The notes: a model not told the origin generated them from the letters alone. Shown: positions 44,715 through 53,217, counted from the stretch's first letter. The stretch is 64,000 bases of DNA from Haliotispira sp965263485 (GCA_965263485.1 CBDHHO010000001.1:1026520-1090519), one strand, 5' to 3'. Translations and numbers: made by a program.

Positions 44715-45770
44715 ATGGGAAATTATTTCTCTGCGGGGATTTCATTCCCATTTATCCTTTTATTTTTCTGCTCCCTGGTTTTATGGGTCGCCTGCGATCC
44801 GCCCGATGATGGGGGCAATGATGATGGGGGCAATAATAGGGCGCCCCGCACGGTCCGCTTTGAGAAAACGATCATCGGCCTGCGGGAGTTTTTGCTCACC
44901 GTTACCGCAAACTCTGCCGGGACATACGAATTCATCCTCAGCAACTCCTCAGCCGCCCCTGCCTGGAGCAGCGTCAAAGACCACCCCGCCCTGATAACGC
45001 GCAGCTTCTCCGCCGATAAAAACTACCAGCGGGAAATCTACTTCAGCGTCACCAAAGATTACGAGCCCCCGCCCCACAACGCGGCGGTCGATCTGGGCAC
45101 CGAGCCTGAGAGCAAATATCCGGGCTTTATGAGCCCGGGGCAGCAGTACTACGTCCACGCCTATCAGAACGCCACCCACCTCAAGAGCTCTGGGGCGATC
45201 ACCACCGCAGATTACCCCGATGTTCTGCCCGCTGCCATCACGACTGAATCAGAAAGAGGTCTGCGAAGCACATCAGGGGCATCCATATTGGATTCCCCGC
45301 TCCGGGCCCTGTGGGGCATGAAAATGTGGACAAAAAATATTGACGATGCCGCGATAATCGATGCTGCGGACAATCATGGCAATAAGGTAGCGCTGCGTCG
45401 CATTGAGGTGGGAAGCGGAGAAATTCTCTACCTGCCCATACGCAGTATTCAGAACCTTCTGGATAATACGAATAATTGTACTTTCGGCTTGGTGGACAAA
45501 TTATTCTTAAGAACCGGGTTCAATACGGGAGCAGAAGATAGTGTAGTGCGTTTGGTTTACCCCCCAGTGGCGGGAAATTCCTATCATCCTGATAATCCTG
45601 AAGGTGATCGCTCGGTGTTGTTCCACGGGCATTTTCAACGGCCCTACTACGATATGATGGCCCAAATCGATACCACCCAGAACTACAGCAGGGCTTGGAT
45701 CACAAGTAATTGTTCCGCAGCAGGAAGGAATCATATATTGGCACCTTCTTTTACTCTTGCGGCACCGTAA
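44715..45770 (+). CDS. Phase-variable lipoprotein, locus C
   Basis: 351 residues. The signal sequence LFFCSLVLWVAC gives lipobox Cys27, followed by DPPDDGGNDDGGN, a flexible acidic linker. The body contains TIIGLREFLLTVTA and YYVHAYQNATH shared with locus A and is otherwise unassigned; it looks beta-rich and surface-exposed. The ATG at 44,715 lacks a ribosome-binding site, while the strong start at 44,626 is out of frame with six heptamers, so the gene is probably poorly expressed in this state. Confidence 0.72.
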   Translation: MGNYFSAGISFPFILLFFCSLVLWVACDPPDDGGNDDGGNNRAPRTVRFEKTIIGLREFLLTVTANSAGTYEFILSNSSAAPAWSSVKDHPALITRSFSADKNYQREIYFSVTKDYEPPPHNAAVDLGTEPESKYPGFMSPGQQYYVHAYQNATHLKSSGAITTADYPDVLPAAITTESERGLRSTSGASILDSPLRALWGMKMWTKNIDDAAIIDAADNHGNKVALRRIEVGSGEILYLPIRSIQNLLDNTNNCTFGLVDKLFLRTGFNTGAEDSVVRLVYPPVAGNSYHPDNPEGDRSVLFHGHFQRPYYDMMAQIDTTQNYSRAWITSNCSAAGRNHILAPSFTLAAP

Positions 45771-45851
45771 TTGAGGGGGGCCTAATGCCGGGCTGGGTGG
45801 GCATGCGGAAAGGCCGGGAAGAAGGTCGGGCATAAGACGGGCCATAAATCC

Positions 45852-45881
45852 TTGACAAAGTGGAACCCGACCCGGTATAAA
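45852..45881 (+). promoter_or_regulatory. Promoter of the pyrBI-pyrE operon
   Basis: TTGACA (45,852-45,857), 18 bases, TATAAA (45,876-45,881). Transcription would begin close to the ATG of the leader frame at 45,889. Confidence 0.7.
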
Positions 45882-45888
45882 ATCAATA

Positions 45889-46068
45889 ATGCTTCGTTGT
45901 AGCCCGGTTCTCGATGGGACCCTGCTCCCCAAAGAGTTTAAAGAGCCTCCAGCGCCCTTTACCCGAAGGTGTCTGGAGGCTCTTTTTCGAGGATTCTCCA
46001 TTGCAAACCGAAACAGTGCAAACCGAAACAGTGCAAACCGAAACAGTTTTCCGGGAGCCTCGCCGTGA
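45889..46068 (+). CDS. Leader peptide of the pyr operon
   Basis: A 59-residue frame begins MLRCSPVLDGTLLPKEF right after the promoter, runs through the attenuator hairpin and a triple 15-bp repeat (ANRNS three times), and ends at TGA overlapping the GTG start of pyrBI (GTGA). This arrangement parallels the E. coli pyrL leader, which lets ribosomes suppress an attenuator when UTP is low. The leader may be translated from a nearly leaderless mRNA. Its translation is inferred, not shown. Confidence 0.5.
   Translation: MLRCSPVLDGTLLPKEFKEPPAPFTRRCLEALFRGFSIANRNSANRNSANRNSFPGASP
45942..45988 (+). terminator. Transcription attenuator before pyrBI
   Basis: Arms AGAGCCTCCAG (45,942-45,952) and CTGGAGGCTCT (45,973-45,983) form an 11-bp stem followed at once by TTTT. 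It lies downstream of the promoter and inside the leader frame, as expected for an attenuator. Confidence 0.75.
46002..46046 (+). repeat. Triple 15-bp repeat before pyrBI
   Basis: Three exact copies of TGCAAACCGAAACAG between the attenuator and the pyrBI start. The length keeps the leader frame open. Confidence 0.9.
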
Positions 46069-47771
46069 GTGATCGCACGAATGATAATACGGCGGACAAA
46101 TTGAGCCAAAGTGCCGCCAACAGCTGGTTCCAAAAAAGTCTCTCGGTGATTGCCGACTGTAATTTCGCCGAGCGCAGGTATCTGTTCGAGCAGAGCCGAG
46201 TCCTCAAAACGGCCATGCAACAGCAGGACGAAGAGCTGCTCAAAGAGTTCCGCATCAACGACCCCAACTTTGGCATCTACGAAGTGTTTCTGGAAGACAG
46301 CACCCGTACCAAGGAATCCTTCCGCAACGCCGCCAACTTTTTGCGAGTCACCGTTACTGACCTGATCAGCAGCACCTCATCGCTCAATAAATCAGAGAGC
46401 TTCCGGGACACCTTTCACACCCTGATTGGCTACGGTAACCAGATTTTCATCGTACGCAGTGCCCAGGAGGGCCTCTGCCGCTGGCTGGCCAAGAGCAGTG
46501 CTGAATACTGCAAGCGCATGGCCATTCCCTATGTGCCCTCGTTCGTCAACGGCGGGGACGGTGCCCATGAGCATCCGACCCAAGAACTCTACGATGACTT
46601 TAGCTTCCTCGAGGATCTGGACTGGAACTACGAGAGGATTCACATCGCCCTGATTGGTGATTTGTTGCACGGCCGTACCGTACACTCGAAAGCGAACGGT
46701 TTGCAGATCTTTGACCAAGTCGAAGTGGACTTGATTGCTCCCCGGGATGTCGGCCTGCCCCACACGTACTATCAGGTCATGGCCGATCAGGGCTATAAAA
46801 TTCGTATTTTCAACAGTCTGGATGAATACTTGGGGCAGCGGCACATTGCCCCAATGTGGTATTTTACTCGCCTACAACTGGAGCGGATGGACGATAGCAT
46901 TCTGCGGCGCGAACACGAATTGCGCCGCAGTGTCACACTGCGGTCTGAACACCTACCGCGCTTGAAGAACTGTAAGCAAGAATTAGAGCGGCAGGGTTAC
47001 CGGTTCAAGTTCTATCACCCAATGCCCCGGCACAAGCAGTTTCCTGTAATTCCACGCTTCCTCGACAACACCGGGTACAACGGCTGGGAACGCCAGAGTG
47101 CGAACGGGCTGGTGGTGCGCATCACCCTGTTGGCGTTGATTGCCGGGCGCCGCGCTGCGGCACCAGGTCTGCTGCCACAAGCAGAGGCTGAAACCAAGCC
47201 GGTGCGGTTGTACGAAGAGCTGCCCATAATAGATTCCAGGCACTTTGGCAAAGCCAAGGTCTACTCCGAAGGGCTGCGCCCGATCCGCAACGGCGTGGTC
47301 ATTGACCACATCATGCGCGGTGCCTCACCGCCCGAAATTCGGCGACACATGCAACTCATTACCCAATTGATGGGACTGGACCAGTATCGTGGTGGTCAGT
47401 GGGTCGGTAGTAGTCACAAAAATATTGTAAAAAAAACCAATGTGAGCCAACCTGAACTGCTTTATAAAGGGCTGATTTTTGTGCCGGATGCCCGGCCTTT
47501 CAGCCCGGAGCAGCTGCGTAAACTTTCTGCAATCGCCCCGCACATCACCATCAATTACATCGAAAACGGTCAGATACGAAGCAAATACCGTCTGCTGCAA
47601 CCTCCACGCATCTATGGTTTCAGAGAGACACGCTGCCGCAACCGAAACTGTATTTCCCACGAGTCGCATTGTGAGGGCGTGGATCCGGAGTTTAAGCGTA
47701 GCGCCGAAAATAAGTTCATCTGCATTTACTGCCATGCCAGTTACAATTTTCAGGAGATCTGGAATGTCTGA
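46065..47771 (+). CDS. pyrBI: Fused aspartate carbamoyltransferase PyrB-PyrI
   Basis: 568 residues; cytosolic, second step of pyrimidine synthesis. The N-terminal catalytic part has the carbamoyl-phosphate motif EDSTRTKESFRNAANFL, GDGAHEHPTQELYD and later DNTGYNGWERQ. The C-terminal regulatory part begins near KPVRLYEELPIID and carries the zinc cysteines in CRNRNCISHE and CIYCHASY. Such fusions are known from Thermotoga and spirochaetes. Start: GTG 46,065 with GGGAG upstream; it overlaps the leader stop. An in-frame GTG at 45,969 lies in the attenuator and is unlikely. pyrE overlaps its 3' end by 8 bp. Confidence 0.92.
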   Translation: MSDRTNDNTADKLSQSAANSWFQKSLSVIADCNFAERRYLFEQSRVLKTAMQQQDEELLKEFRINDPNFGIYEVFLEDSTRTKESFRNAANFLRVTVTDLISSTSSLNKSESFRDTFHTLIGYGNQIFIVRSAQEGLCRWLAKSSAEYCKRMAIPYVPSFVNGGDGAHEHPTQELYDDFSFLEDLDWNYERIHIALIGDLLHGRTVHSKANGLQIFDQVEVDLIAPRDVGLPHTYYQVMADQGYKIRIFNSLDEYLGQRHIAPMWYFTRLQLERMDDSILRREHELRRSVTLRSEHLPRLKNCKQELERQGYRFKFYHPMPRHKQFPVIPRFLDNTGYNGWERQSANGLVVRITLLALIAGRRAAAPGLLPQAEAETKPVRLYEELPIIDSRHFGKAKVYSEGLRPIRNGVVIDHIMRGASPPEIRRHMQLITQLMGLDQYRGGQWVGSSHKNIVKKTNVSQPELLYKGLIFVPDARPFSPEQLRKLSAIAPHITINYIENGQIRSKYRLLQPPRIYGFRETRCRNRNCISHESHCEGVDPEFKRSAENKFICIYCHASYNFQEIWNV

Positions 47772-48447
47772 GCTGAGTGAAATCCGCCACCGGTTGCTGG
47801 AGCTCTGCTTGGAACTGAAAGCTGTGCTCCTTGATATGAGTTTCCCGTTCCGCTGGGCTTCGGGCTATATGATGCCCATTTATAACGACAGCAGGCTATT
47901 GCTCTCTCGCCCGGAGGCCCGCGAGCTGATTGCCGATGGCTTGGAGCTATTGCTGCGCGAGGCCGGCTGCGGGGATGTCGAGCATATTGCCGGGGTGGCT
48001 ACAGGAGGCATTGCACATGCGGCACTACTGGCCCAACGCCTGCGTCTGCCAATGGAGTATGTGCGCTCAAGCGCAAAAGCCCACGGGCTTTTGCGCAAGA
48101 TTGAGGGGCTGCCGGCTGCCAATTACAAGGGCCGAACTGTGGCAGTGGTAGAAGATGTAGTCTCCACCGGAGAAAGCTCTTTACAGGCCATTGAAGCCGT
48201 GCGCCGTGCCGGAGGCGCGGTGCGCGGCTGCTTTGTGATCTACAGCTACGCCTTCCCCTACGCTAAGCGGGCCTTTACTGAAGCGGGCCTGTCCTGCCGG
48301 TCAATCCTCAGCTTTCCGCAGCTGCTTGAATATATTGAGCAGCAAAGGAGTCTCAGCAGCCCCGAGATCGACACACTGCGTCAGTGGCACCGCAACCCAT
48401 TCTCACATCCGGCTCATGAAACAAAGAGCTGTCAAGGGAAGCACTAA
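47764..48447 (+). CDS. pyrE: Orotate phosphoribosyltransferase
   Basis: 227 residues; converts orotate and PRPP to OMP. The PRPP-binding motif is VAVVEDVVSTGESS, and ASGYMMPIYNDSRLLL and VATGGIAHAALLA fit the family. The ATG at 47,764 overlaps the end of pyrBI by eight bases, so translation is coupled. The last codons run into a diverged element end (GGGAAGCACTAAAA). Confidence 0.92.
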   Translation: MSELSEIRHRLLELCLELKAVLLDMSFPFRWASGYMMPIYNDSRLLLSRPEARELIADGLELLLREAGCGDVEHIAGVATGGIAHAALLAQRLRLPMEYVRSSAKAHGLLRKIEGLPAANYKGRTVAVVEDVVSTGESSLQAIEAVRRAGGAVRGCFVIYSYAFPYAKRAFTEAGLSCRSILSFPQLLEYIEQQRSLSSPEIDTLRQWHRNPFSHPAHETKSCQGKH

Positions 48448-48474
48448 AACTCCCCATTATTTTTAGAGGTGCCC
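48436..48474. repeat. Very short element at the end of pyrE
   Basis: GGGAAGCACTAAAAC and ATTTTTAGAGGTGCCC face each other over a few bases; the TAA of the left end is the pyrE stop codon. Confidence 0.6.
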
Positions 48475-48547
48475 TTTACTATGTTTATCAGGACATTCAA
48501 CGTGTGCGGCCGCCATGTCCCCGCCCGAGGCAACTGGGAACCTCCAC

Positions 48548-49405
48548 TCAGCTAGGAGTAGGTCCCCCCAGCAGAGAGACGCTTTCCTTGACGAGCCCAA
48601 CGATGATGCCGAGCGTAAAGCTCGGACCGAGTGCCCTGAATTCAGACTCCTTAATACCCGGAATGTTTTTTATGAAATCATTCCCAAAATCCTCTTTATA
48701 CCAAGCAAGCATTAATTCCAAGCTGGCACTGAGGCCGAAGTTCCCGGTAATATAAACATCCAGCATCAAGCCGGCTCCCAGTAAGACTGGAGGCTGCGTT
48801 GAACTGGGGTTGCCGCCAAGCATGTTCATGCTGATGTACAAGCCGCCTCCCAAGCCTCCGCCCATGTCCTTGCCCCAGAGGCCGCGCCGCATGTAATAAC
48901 CGAGATCAAAGCCGAAGCCCAGCATGAAATCACGATTATCCAGAGAAACCGTCTGTGTCCCTAGTCCTAATATCGGGAACCGACCTTCACGAACCAGAGT
49001 CGCCCTGGCTGAAAGGTAAAATCCGGCACCCCACAGCGAATTCATGTCCGCAGTCATGGTAAAACCCAGTCCCAAATGAAAAAAGCGCAGGTAACTCTGC
49101 CGTTCTATATCATCCAGGATGCCTTTGGCAATGGCCTTACTATCAATGGAACCGTAGCCAAAGCGCAAAACACTGGCAATCCGGGTGCCCAGTGTTTTGC
49201 GCTTTGGCTGAACTGCAGCGTTCTCCCCTGCGATCCCTGTAGCAGTGTTGTTATTGTTGTTGTTATTATTAATTATGATTACCTGCCCCCCATCTTGCGG
49301 GGTTTTCACTTGAGTTCCAGAAGAGCTTTCAGTGCTTTCCTGTGCGTTTAAATTTGTTATTATAACTATTTGCGCGACCAAAAACATTGCAAGCCATTGT
49401 TTCAT
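48548..49405 (-). CDS. Predicted outer-membrane beta-barrel-like protein
   Basis: 285 residues. A signal peptide (MFLVAQIVIITNLNA before QES) is followed by a Ser/Gln linker with a run of eight Asn, then a glycine-rich domain with alternating hydrophobic stretches (LRFFHLGLGFTMTADM, FMLGFGFDLGYYM, GLYISMNMLGG) ending in an aromatic-poor C-terminus. This suggests a small beta-barrel or periplasmic beta protein. ATG 49,405 is preferred because AAGGAG has seven bases of spacing; ATG 49,411 is too close. No family is recognised. Confidence 0.6.
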   Translation of the reverse strand: MKQWLAMFLVAQIVIITNLNAQESTESSSGTQVKTPQDGGQVIIINNNNNNNNTATGIAGENAAVQPKRKTLGTRIASVLRFGYGSIDSKAIAKGILDDIERQSYLRFFHLGLGFTMTADMNSLWGAGFYLSARATLVREGRFPILGLGTQTVSLDNRDFMLGFGFDLGYYMRRGLWGKDMGGGLGGGLYISMNMLGGNPSSTQPPVLLGAGLMLDVYITGNFGLSASLELMLAWYKEDFGNDFIKNIPGIKESEFRALGPSFTLGIIVGLVKESVSLLGGPTPS

Positions 49406-49420
49406 AGCCATACTCCTTAT

Positions 49421-49476
49421 GGGGACCTCTAAAAATTCGCTTTTGATGTGGATCGCGGAGATTTTTAGAGGTGCCC
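49421..49476. mobile_element. Minimal MITE-like element with TTAT target duplication
   Basis: Only 56 bp: ends GGGGACCTCTAAAAATTCGC and GATTTTTAGAGGTGCCC around TTTTGATGTGGATCG, flanked by TTAT at 49,417-49,420 and 49,477-49,480. It shows the smallest form still carrying a target duplication. Confidence 0.9.
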
Positions 49477-49713
49477 TTATGCCTGAATTTCCTGATGCGG
49501 GCTTTCAGGTGATTGAAAATAATGCACAGATCAGAAAGTATCTGGCAAGCTCAGATGCCCATAAGTATAGATTCGATTTCCAAAAAATTCAAGCAACCCA
49601 GCCGAAAACTTGCAAGAATACACCGGGTGAAGCTCGGAAAGAAGCAACTGCACCTTCAGCTTGGTCGTATTGTCACCAGAGCAGATTGGACAGAAGAGAT
49701 TCAGGGGCTCCCT
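49477..49713 (+). other. Degraded coding remnant
   Basis: One frame from ATG 49,480 reads MPEFPDAGFQVIENNAQIRK then YLASSDAHKYRFDFQKIQ; after about 49,600 another frame reads VKLGKKQLHLQLGRIVTRAD. Both look like genuine protein and may be a single broken gene. No family is recognised. Confidence 0.35.
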
Positions 49714-50226
49714 TCAGCTCAACGCCGGAAAATTCCACTGGCGCAGAATCTCATAGGTTCCCATGGCGATGCTGTTGCTCAGGTTGTGGCAGCGGAAGTG
49801 CCCGGCCTGGGGGATTTTTACCGCAAGTGCCCTGTGCTCCAGCCGTAATTGCAAAGCTCCATCCGATTGTATGGCCTTCAAACCCTGTGTCTCCGAACCA
49901 AAGAGCAGGGCGACCCGGGCCCTTGCCTCTATCCGGTGCAGCGGCACGGTGGCTTTGCTCGAAAACAGGAGCAACTGCTCCTCCTGCTCCAGGGAGCCGA
50001 GGAAAGCTGCCAGATTACGGTGCAGTATCGGGCGCATCACATCGTGGTAACCCAAAGCCACTCGCGCCAAGTGCTTGTCACTGAGGCTAAAGCCGAGAGG
50101 CCGGATCAGGTGCAACTGCGCCCGCATCCCGGCGCAGAGCCGGATCGCGGCCCCGGCATTGTGCGGAATTTCCGGCTGGAACAGGACAATCTTCAGCTGC
50201 CGACCGCCTGCCGGGAGGCTATTCAT
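49714..50226 (-). CDS. trmL: tRNA (cytidine/uridine-34-2'-O)-methyltransferase
   Basis: 170 residues, SpoU family, TrmL size. The three knotted-fold motifs are IPHNAGAAIRLCAG, VALLFGSETQGL and LSNSIAMGTYEILRQ. It 2'-O-methylates the wobble base of tRNA(Leu) species. ATG 50,226 with GGAGCACA upstream overlaps the mnmA stop by four bases (ATGA), linking two tRNA anticodon-modification genes in one transcript. Confidence 0.87.
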   Translation of the reverse strand: MNSLPAGGRQLKIVLFQPEIPHNAGAAIRLCAGMRAQLHLIRPLGFSLSDKHLARVALGYHDVMRPILHRNLAAFLGSLEQEEQLLLFSSKATVPLHRIEARARVALLFGSETQGLKAIQSDGALQLRLEHRALAVKIPQAGHFRCHNLSNSIAMGTYEILRQWNFPALS

Positions 50227-51704
50227 TGTGCTCCGTCGTTTGCGGGTGGAGACTCGGGAAACTCCAACCCCAGAATGCCGGCACTGCCCAGACAGACATC
50301 GCCCCAGTAGAACACGGCAAATTGGCCGGGGGCCACACCCCGGTCCCCTTGCGCCATCTCGACAAGCCATTGCTCGGTTTCTTGGCGTTCAGCCTGTGGT
50401 CGCTCGCGGCTTTCATCCGGGATTTCTCCTCCAATTTCACTCCAGGCCTCATCTTGGGGATCTTGGGCATCTTGGGGATCTTGGACAGGTGCAGGCAGCC
50501 GTGTCAGGCGGCAGGGGATCTGGGTGGGGCCGTGGCGCAGTTTGACTCGCAGAGTCTCGTCCGGCCGTGCGATGCGCAGCCGATGCCCAGCCTCCGGCCC
50601 CTGCAACCAGGAAATTGTCCCGACCCGAAAACGATCCGGCAACCGCAAAACTGTAGTGCTGTCGGCTTGGACTGCTGCAGTCCGACTACTGTGCCGCACA
50701 TATAAAATATTCTGCTGCATATCCTTGGCGCAAACATACCATGGCCCGCCACTCAGCCCCAAGCCTTGGCGTTGACCGATGGTGTGGAACCACAGGCCCT
50801 CGTGTTGGCCGAGGGTCTGTCCAAGGCCCTCGGGATTGTCGATATCGAGAATTGGACCGGGCTTGCGACCCAGATAGTGGCGGGCGAAGTCGCGGAATTT
50901 GACCTTGCCCAAGAAGCAAATCCCTTGGCTGTCCTTGCGCCGGGCACTAGCCAAGCCCCAAGCTTCGGCTAGTTGGCGCACTTCGTATTTTTGCAGGCAG
51001 CCGAGCGGAAACAGCAGCCTGCGCAACTGGATCTGCGACAGACGGGAGAGGAAATAGCTTTGATCTTTGATCGGATCGGGAGCCTGATGCAACAAAATTT
51101 CATTCGGTTCAGTTTCGGCTGCTGTCTTGATCCCCCCTCCAACCGGCAGTACTTCAAGCCGGGCATAGTGTCCGCTGGCGATGAGCGGCGCAGCAACTCC
51201 GTCGTAGCGTTCTTGCAGGTACTGCCAAAACGCCCCAAACTTGACGAACTGATTGCAAAGCAGGTCCGGGCTGGGACTGCGGCCGCAGCGCAGTTCACTC
51301 AGGGTATATTCTACGACATGCCGGTAGTACTGCTGCTGCATCGGGACTACGTGCAGCGGCACATCCAGCTGCTCGCAGACGTCCGCGGCGTATTCTAGGT
51401 CCTCTTCCCAAGGGCAGTCTCCCAGAAACTGAGCATCGTCCTGAAACCAGATTTTCAGGTAGCAGGCTGCCAAATTCTGCCAACCATAGCGCTTCAGGCC
51501 GGCCAGAGCCACGGAACTGTCCACTCCGCCCGAGAGCAGTACGATGATTTTCCGCCGGTCGGAGCCGGACAGATACTGCAAATATTTTTGCAGATATTGG
51601 TGCAGTGTGACCTCGCTTTGTGCAGCGGAACGCCCTGCCGGAGGAGGGTTCGGCTCATCGCTAGGGCAGGAAGTCTCTGTCATAAAACATGTCTGCCGGC
51701 CCAT
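50223..51704 (-). CDS. mnmA: tRNA 2-thiouridylase MnmA
   Basis: About 493 residues; adds sulfur to U34 of Lys, Glu and Gln tRNAs. The PP-loop is VLLSGGVDSSVAL; the two catalytic cysteines are in SPDLLCNQFVKFG and SQGICFLGKV. DPIKDQSYFLSRL is also typical. Longer than usual (about 360-370) because of an N-terminal extension and an insert near the C-terminus (PVQDPQDAQDPQDEAW and following about 45 residues) encoded by a 9-bp microsatellite. The start is uncertain: ATG 51,704 (GGAAAAG upstream) is chosen; 51,683 and 51,758 are alternatives. Confidence 0.9.
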   Translation of the reverse strand: MGRQTCFMTETSCPSDEPNPPPAGRSAAQSEVTLHQYLQKYLQYLSGSDRRKIIVLLSGGVDSSVALAGLKRYGWQNLAACYLKIWFQDDAQFLGDCPWEEDLEYAADVCEQLDVPLHVVPMQQQYYRHVVEYTLSELRCGRSPSPDLLCNQFVKFGAFWQYLQERYDGVAAPLIASGHYARLEVLPVGGGIKTAAETEPNEILLHQAPDPIKDQSYFLSRLSQIQLRRLLFPLGCLQKYEVRQLAEAWGLASARRKDSQGICFLGKVKFRDFARHYLGRKPGPILDIDNPEGLGQTLGQHEGLWFHTIGQRQGLGLSGGPWYVCAKDMQQNILYVRHSSRTAAVQADSTTVLRLPDRFRVGTISWLQGPEAGHRLRIARPDETLRVKLRHGPTQIPCRLTRLPAPVQDPQDAQDPQDEAWSEIGGEIPDESRERPQAERQETEQWLVEMAQGDRGVAPGQFAVFYWGDVCLGSAGILGLEFPESPPANDGAQ

Positions 51705-51738
51705 GCTTTTCCAATGCCGGGCCGGCTCAGAACGAGGC

Positions 51739-53085
51739 TCAAATTGCATCCCCGGCATTGTCTACGGTATGCCTCTGATTGCGCTTGCTGCCGCGCGAAC
51801 GCCGGGAGGGCAGGCTTCCCCTCCTGTCTCCGGATTTGTTCAGACGTTCGTACTTCTTCAAGATCAAACGCGGCTGAAAATCGACTCTCTCTCGTTCAAA
51901 CAGTTCTCGGCAAGCTACCGATATTTCGATATTCGGAATATTCAATTCGTTCAGGCATTCTTTGAGATGGAGGTAGGCTTGCAGACTGCGCTCTTCCGCA
52001 TTCAGTCGCAACAGTTCGGGCCATTGATCGGAATAGGTAAAATAGGCCTCAAAAAGATAGGAAAGCCCGATACCCAGCAAATTCTGCCCTTGGTTCTCTG
52101 CCGTTCCTAAGTCGGGCTGCGAAGCCGAGCTTGCTTCCTGATTGCCCCGTTGTCTGCTGTGCCTTCGCCCTCTGCCCCGCGAGACATTTTTTTGCTGTTT
52201 CTGTTCGGCTTCCAGTTTTTCGAGAGCCAAGTTATGCTCTTGTAAACGCAGCTGCCAAGCTAGCATATCGGCTGAAAAGTCGGCCCTATAAGCACCCGAA
52301 AAGTTCTTGAAGTTGAGACAGGGCAGCAGTATTTCCAGAATATTATACTGCACCAATTGCTCCATAATCCGAGGGCACTGTTCCGAACAAAGGATCTTGC
52401 TCAGCTCTTCGGCCAGCCGCGGCTTAGAGCAGTTGTGCAGCATCTTACAGTCGCGCCGCAGTTGCAAAGCGATCTTCTTGGGAATCTTGAAATCGATTTT
52501 GGCGGCGTACTTAATGCAACGTATGATGCGCACCGGATCTTCTTTGAAAATCTGCGGCAAAGCAATGATATTACGCATTTGCCGCTTACGGAAATCGGCC
52601 ATCGCCCCGACAAAATCAAGGATATGTTGTTTGTTCAGGTCGTAATACAGGGCATTGATCGTGAAGTCGCGGCGCTGCACGTCTTCTTCAATGGTACCAT
52701 AGAGTGGGTTGTGCGCACCCGAATCCAAGGACCGGAAGGTGATGACTTCGATGATTTGGCCACCCGGATAAAAAATATGTACCAGCCGAAAACGTTTCCC
52801 AATAATCCGTGAGTTTCTGATAAAGCTGCGGATTTCCGAAGGAATTGCATCCGTTACCACATCAAAATCTTTAGGTCTGTTGCCCAACAGCAGATCTCGC
52901 ACTGCTCCGCCAACCAGATATACCTGGTAGCCACGGTCGTACAGCTGCCTGGCGATCTGAAAGACTTTCGCATCAATTTTATCTGTATCTATTTTGTGAT
53001 CATCATACGTATAAATATCAGCAACTTTGATGATTTTCCCATTATCATTTTGGGCATATCTGCCAATCCTAGAGGGTTTTCGCAT
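51739..53085 (-). CDS. pcnB: Poly(A) polymerase PcnB
   Basis: 448 residues, class II nucleotidyltransferase. LVGGAVRDLLLGNRPKDFD gives the catalytic GG and DxD, and GKRFRLVHIFY is the signature that separates poly(A) polymerases from CCA-adding enzymes. RRDFTINALYYDL and EDPVRIIRCIKYAAKI follow. The basic C-terminal tail (RRSRGSKRNQR) may bind RNA. An insert near residue 300 is rich in Gln, Arg and Ser (RGRGRRHSRQRG). It would add 3' A tails that promote RNA decay. It is the first gene of a likely pcnB-mnmA-trmL transcript. Confidence 0.87.
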   Translation of the reverse strand: MRKPSRIGRYAQNDNGKIIKVADIYTYDDHKIDTDKIDAKVFQIARQLYDRGYQVYLVGGAVRDLLLGNRPKDFDVVTDAIPSEIRSFIRNSRIIGKRFRLVHIFYPGGQIIEVITFRSLDSGAHNPLYGTIEEDVQRRDFTINALYYDLNKQHILDFVGAMADFRKRQMRNIIALPQIFKEDPVRIIRCIKYAAKIDFKIPKKIALQLRRDCKMLHNCSKPRLAEELSKILCSEQCPRIMEQLVQYNILEILLPCLNFKNFSGAYRADFSADMLAWQLRLQEHNLALEKLEAEQKQQKNVSRGRGRRHSRQRGNQEASSASQPDLGTAENQGQNLLGIGLSYLFEAYFTYSDQWPELLRLNAEERSLQAYLHLKECLNELNIPNIEISVACRELFERERVDFQPRLILKKYERLNKSGDRRGSLPSRRSRGSKRNQRHTVDNAGDAI

Positions 53086-53140
53086 AGACTCGGTGATATT
53101 CCTTAAAAACAGTGATTCAACAGTAGAGCCAACAAATTCA

Positions 53141-53196
53141 TATCAGAACGCGGTACAATTCTCACAGAAAGCGATACCATTTTTAGAGGTCCCCTT
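53141..53196. repeat. Right part of a dispersed element
   Basis: GAACGCGGTACAATTCTC, CAGAAAGCGATACCA, then TTTTTAGAGGTCCCC. Same core as 1-79 and 57,123-57,157; no left end. Confidence 0.75.
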
Positions 53197-53217
53197 AAAT
53201 AAGTACTGCGAAAGTTT

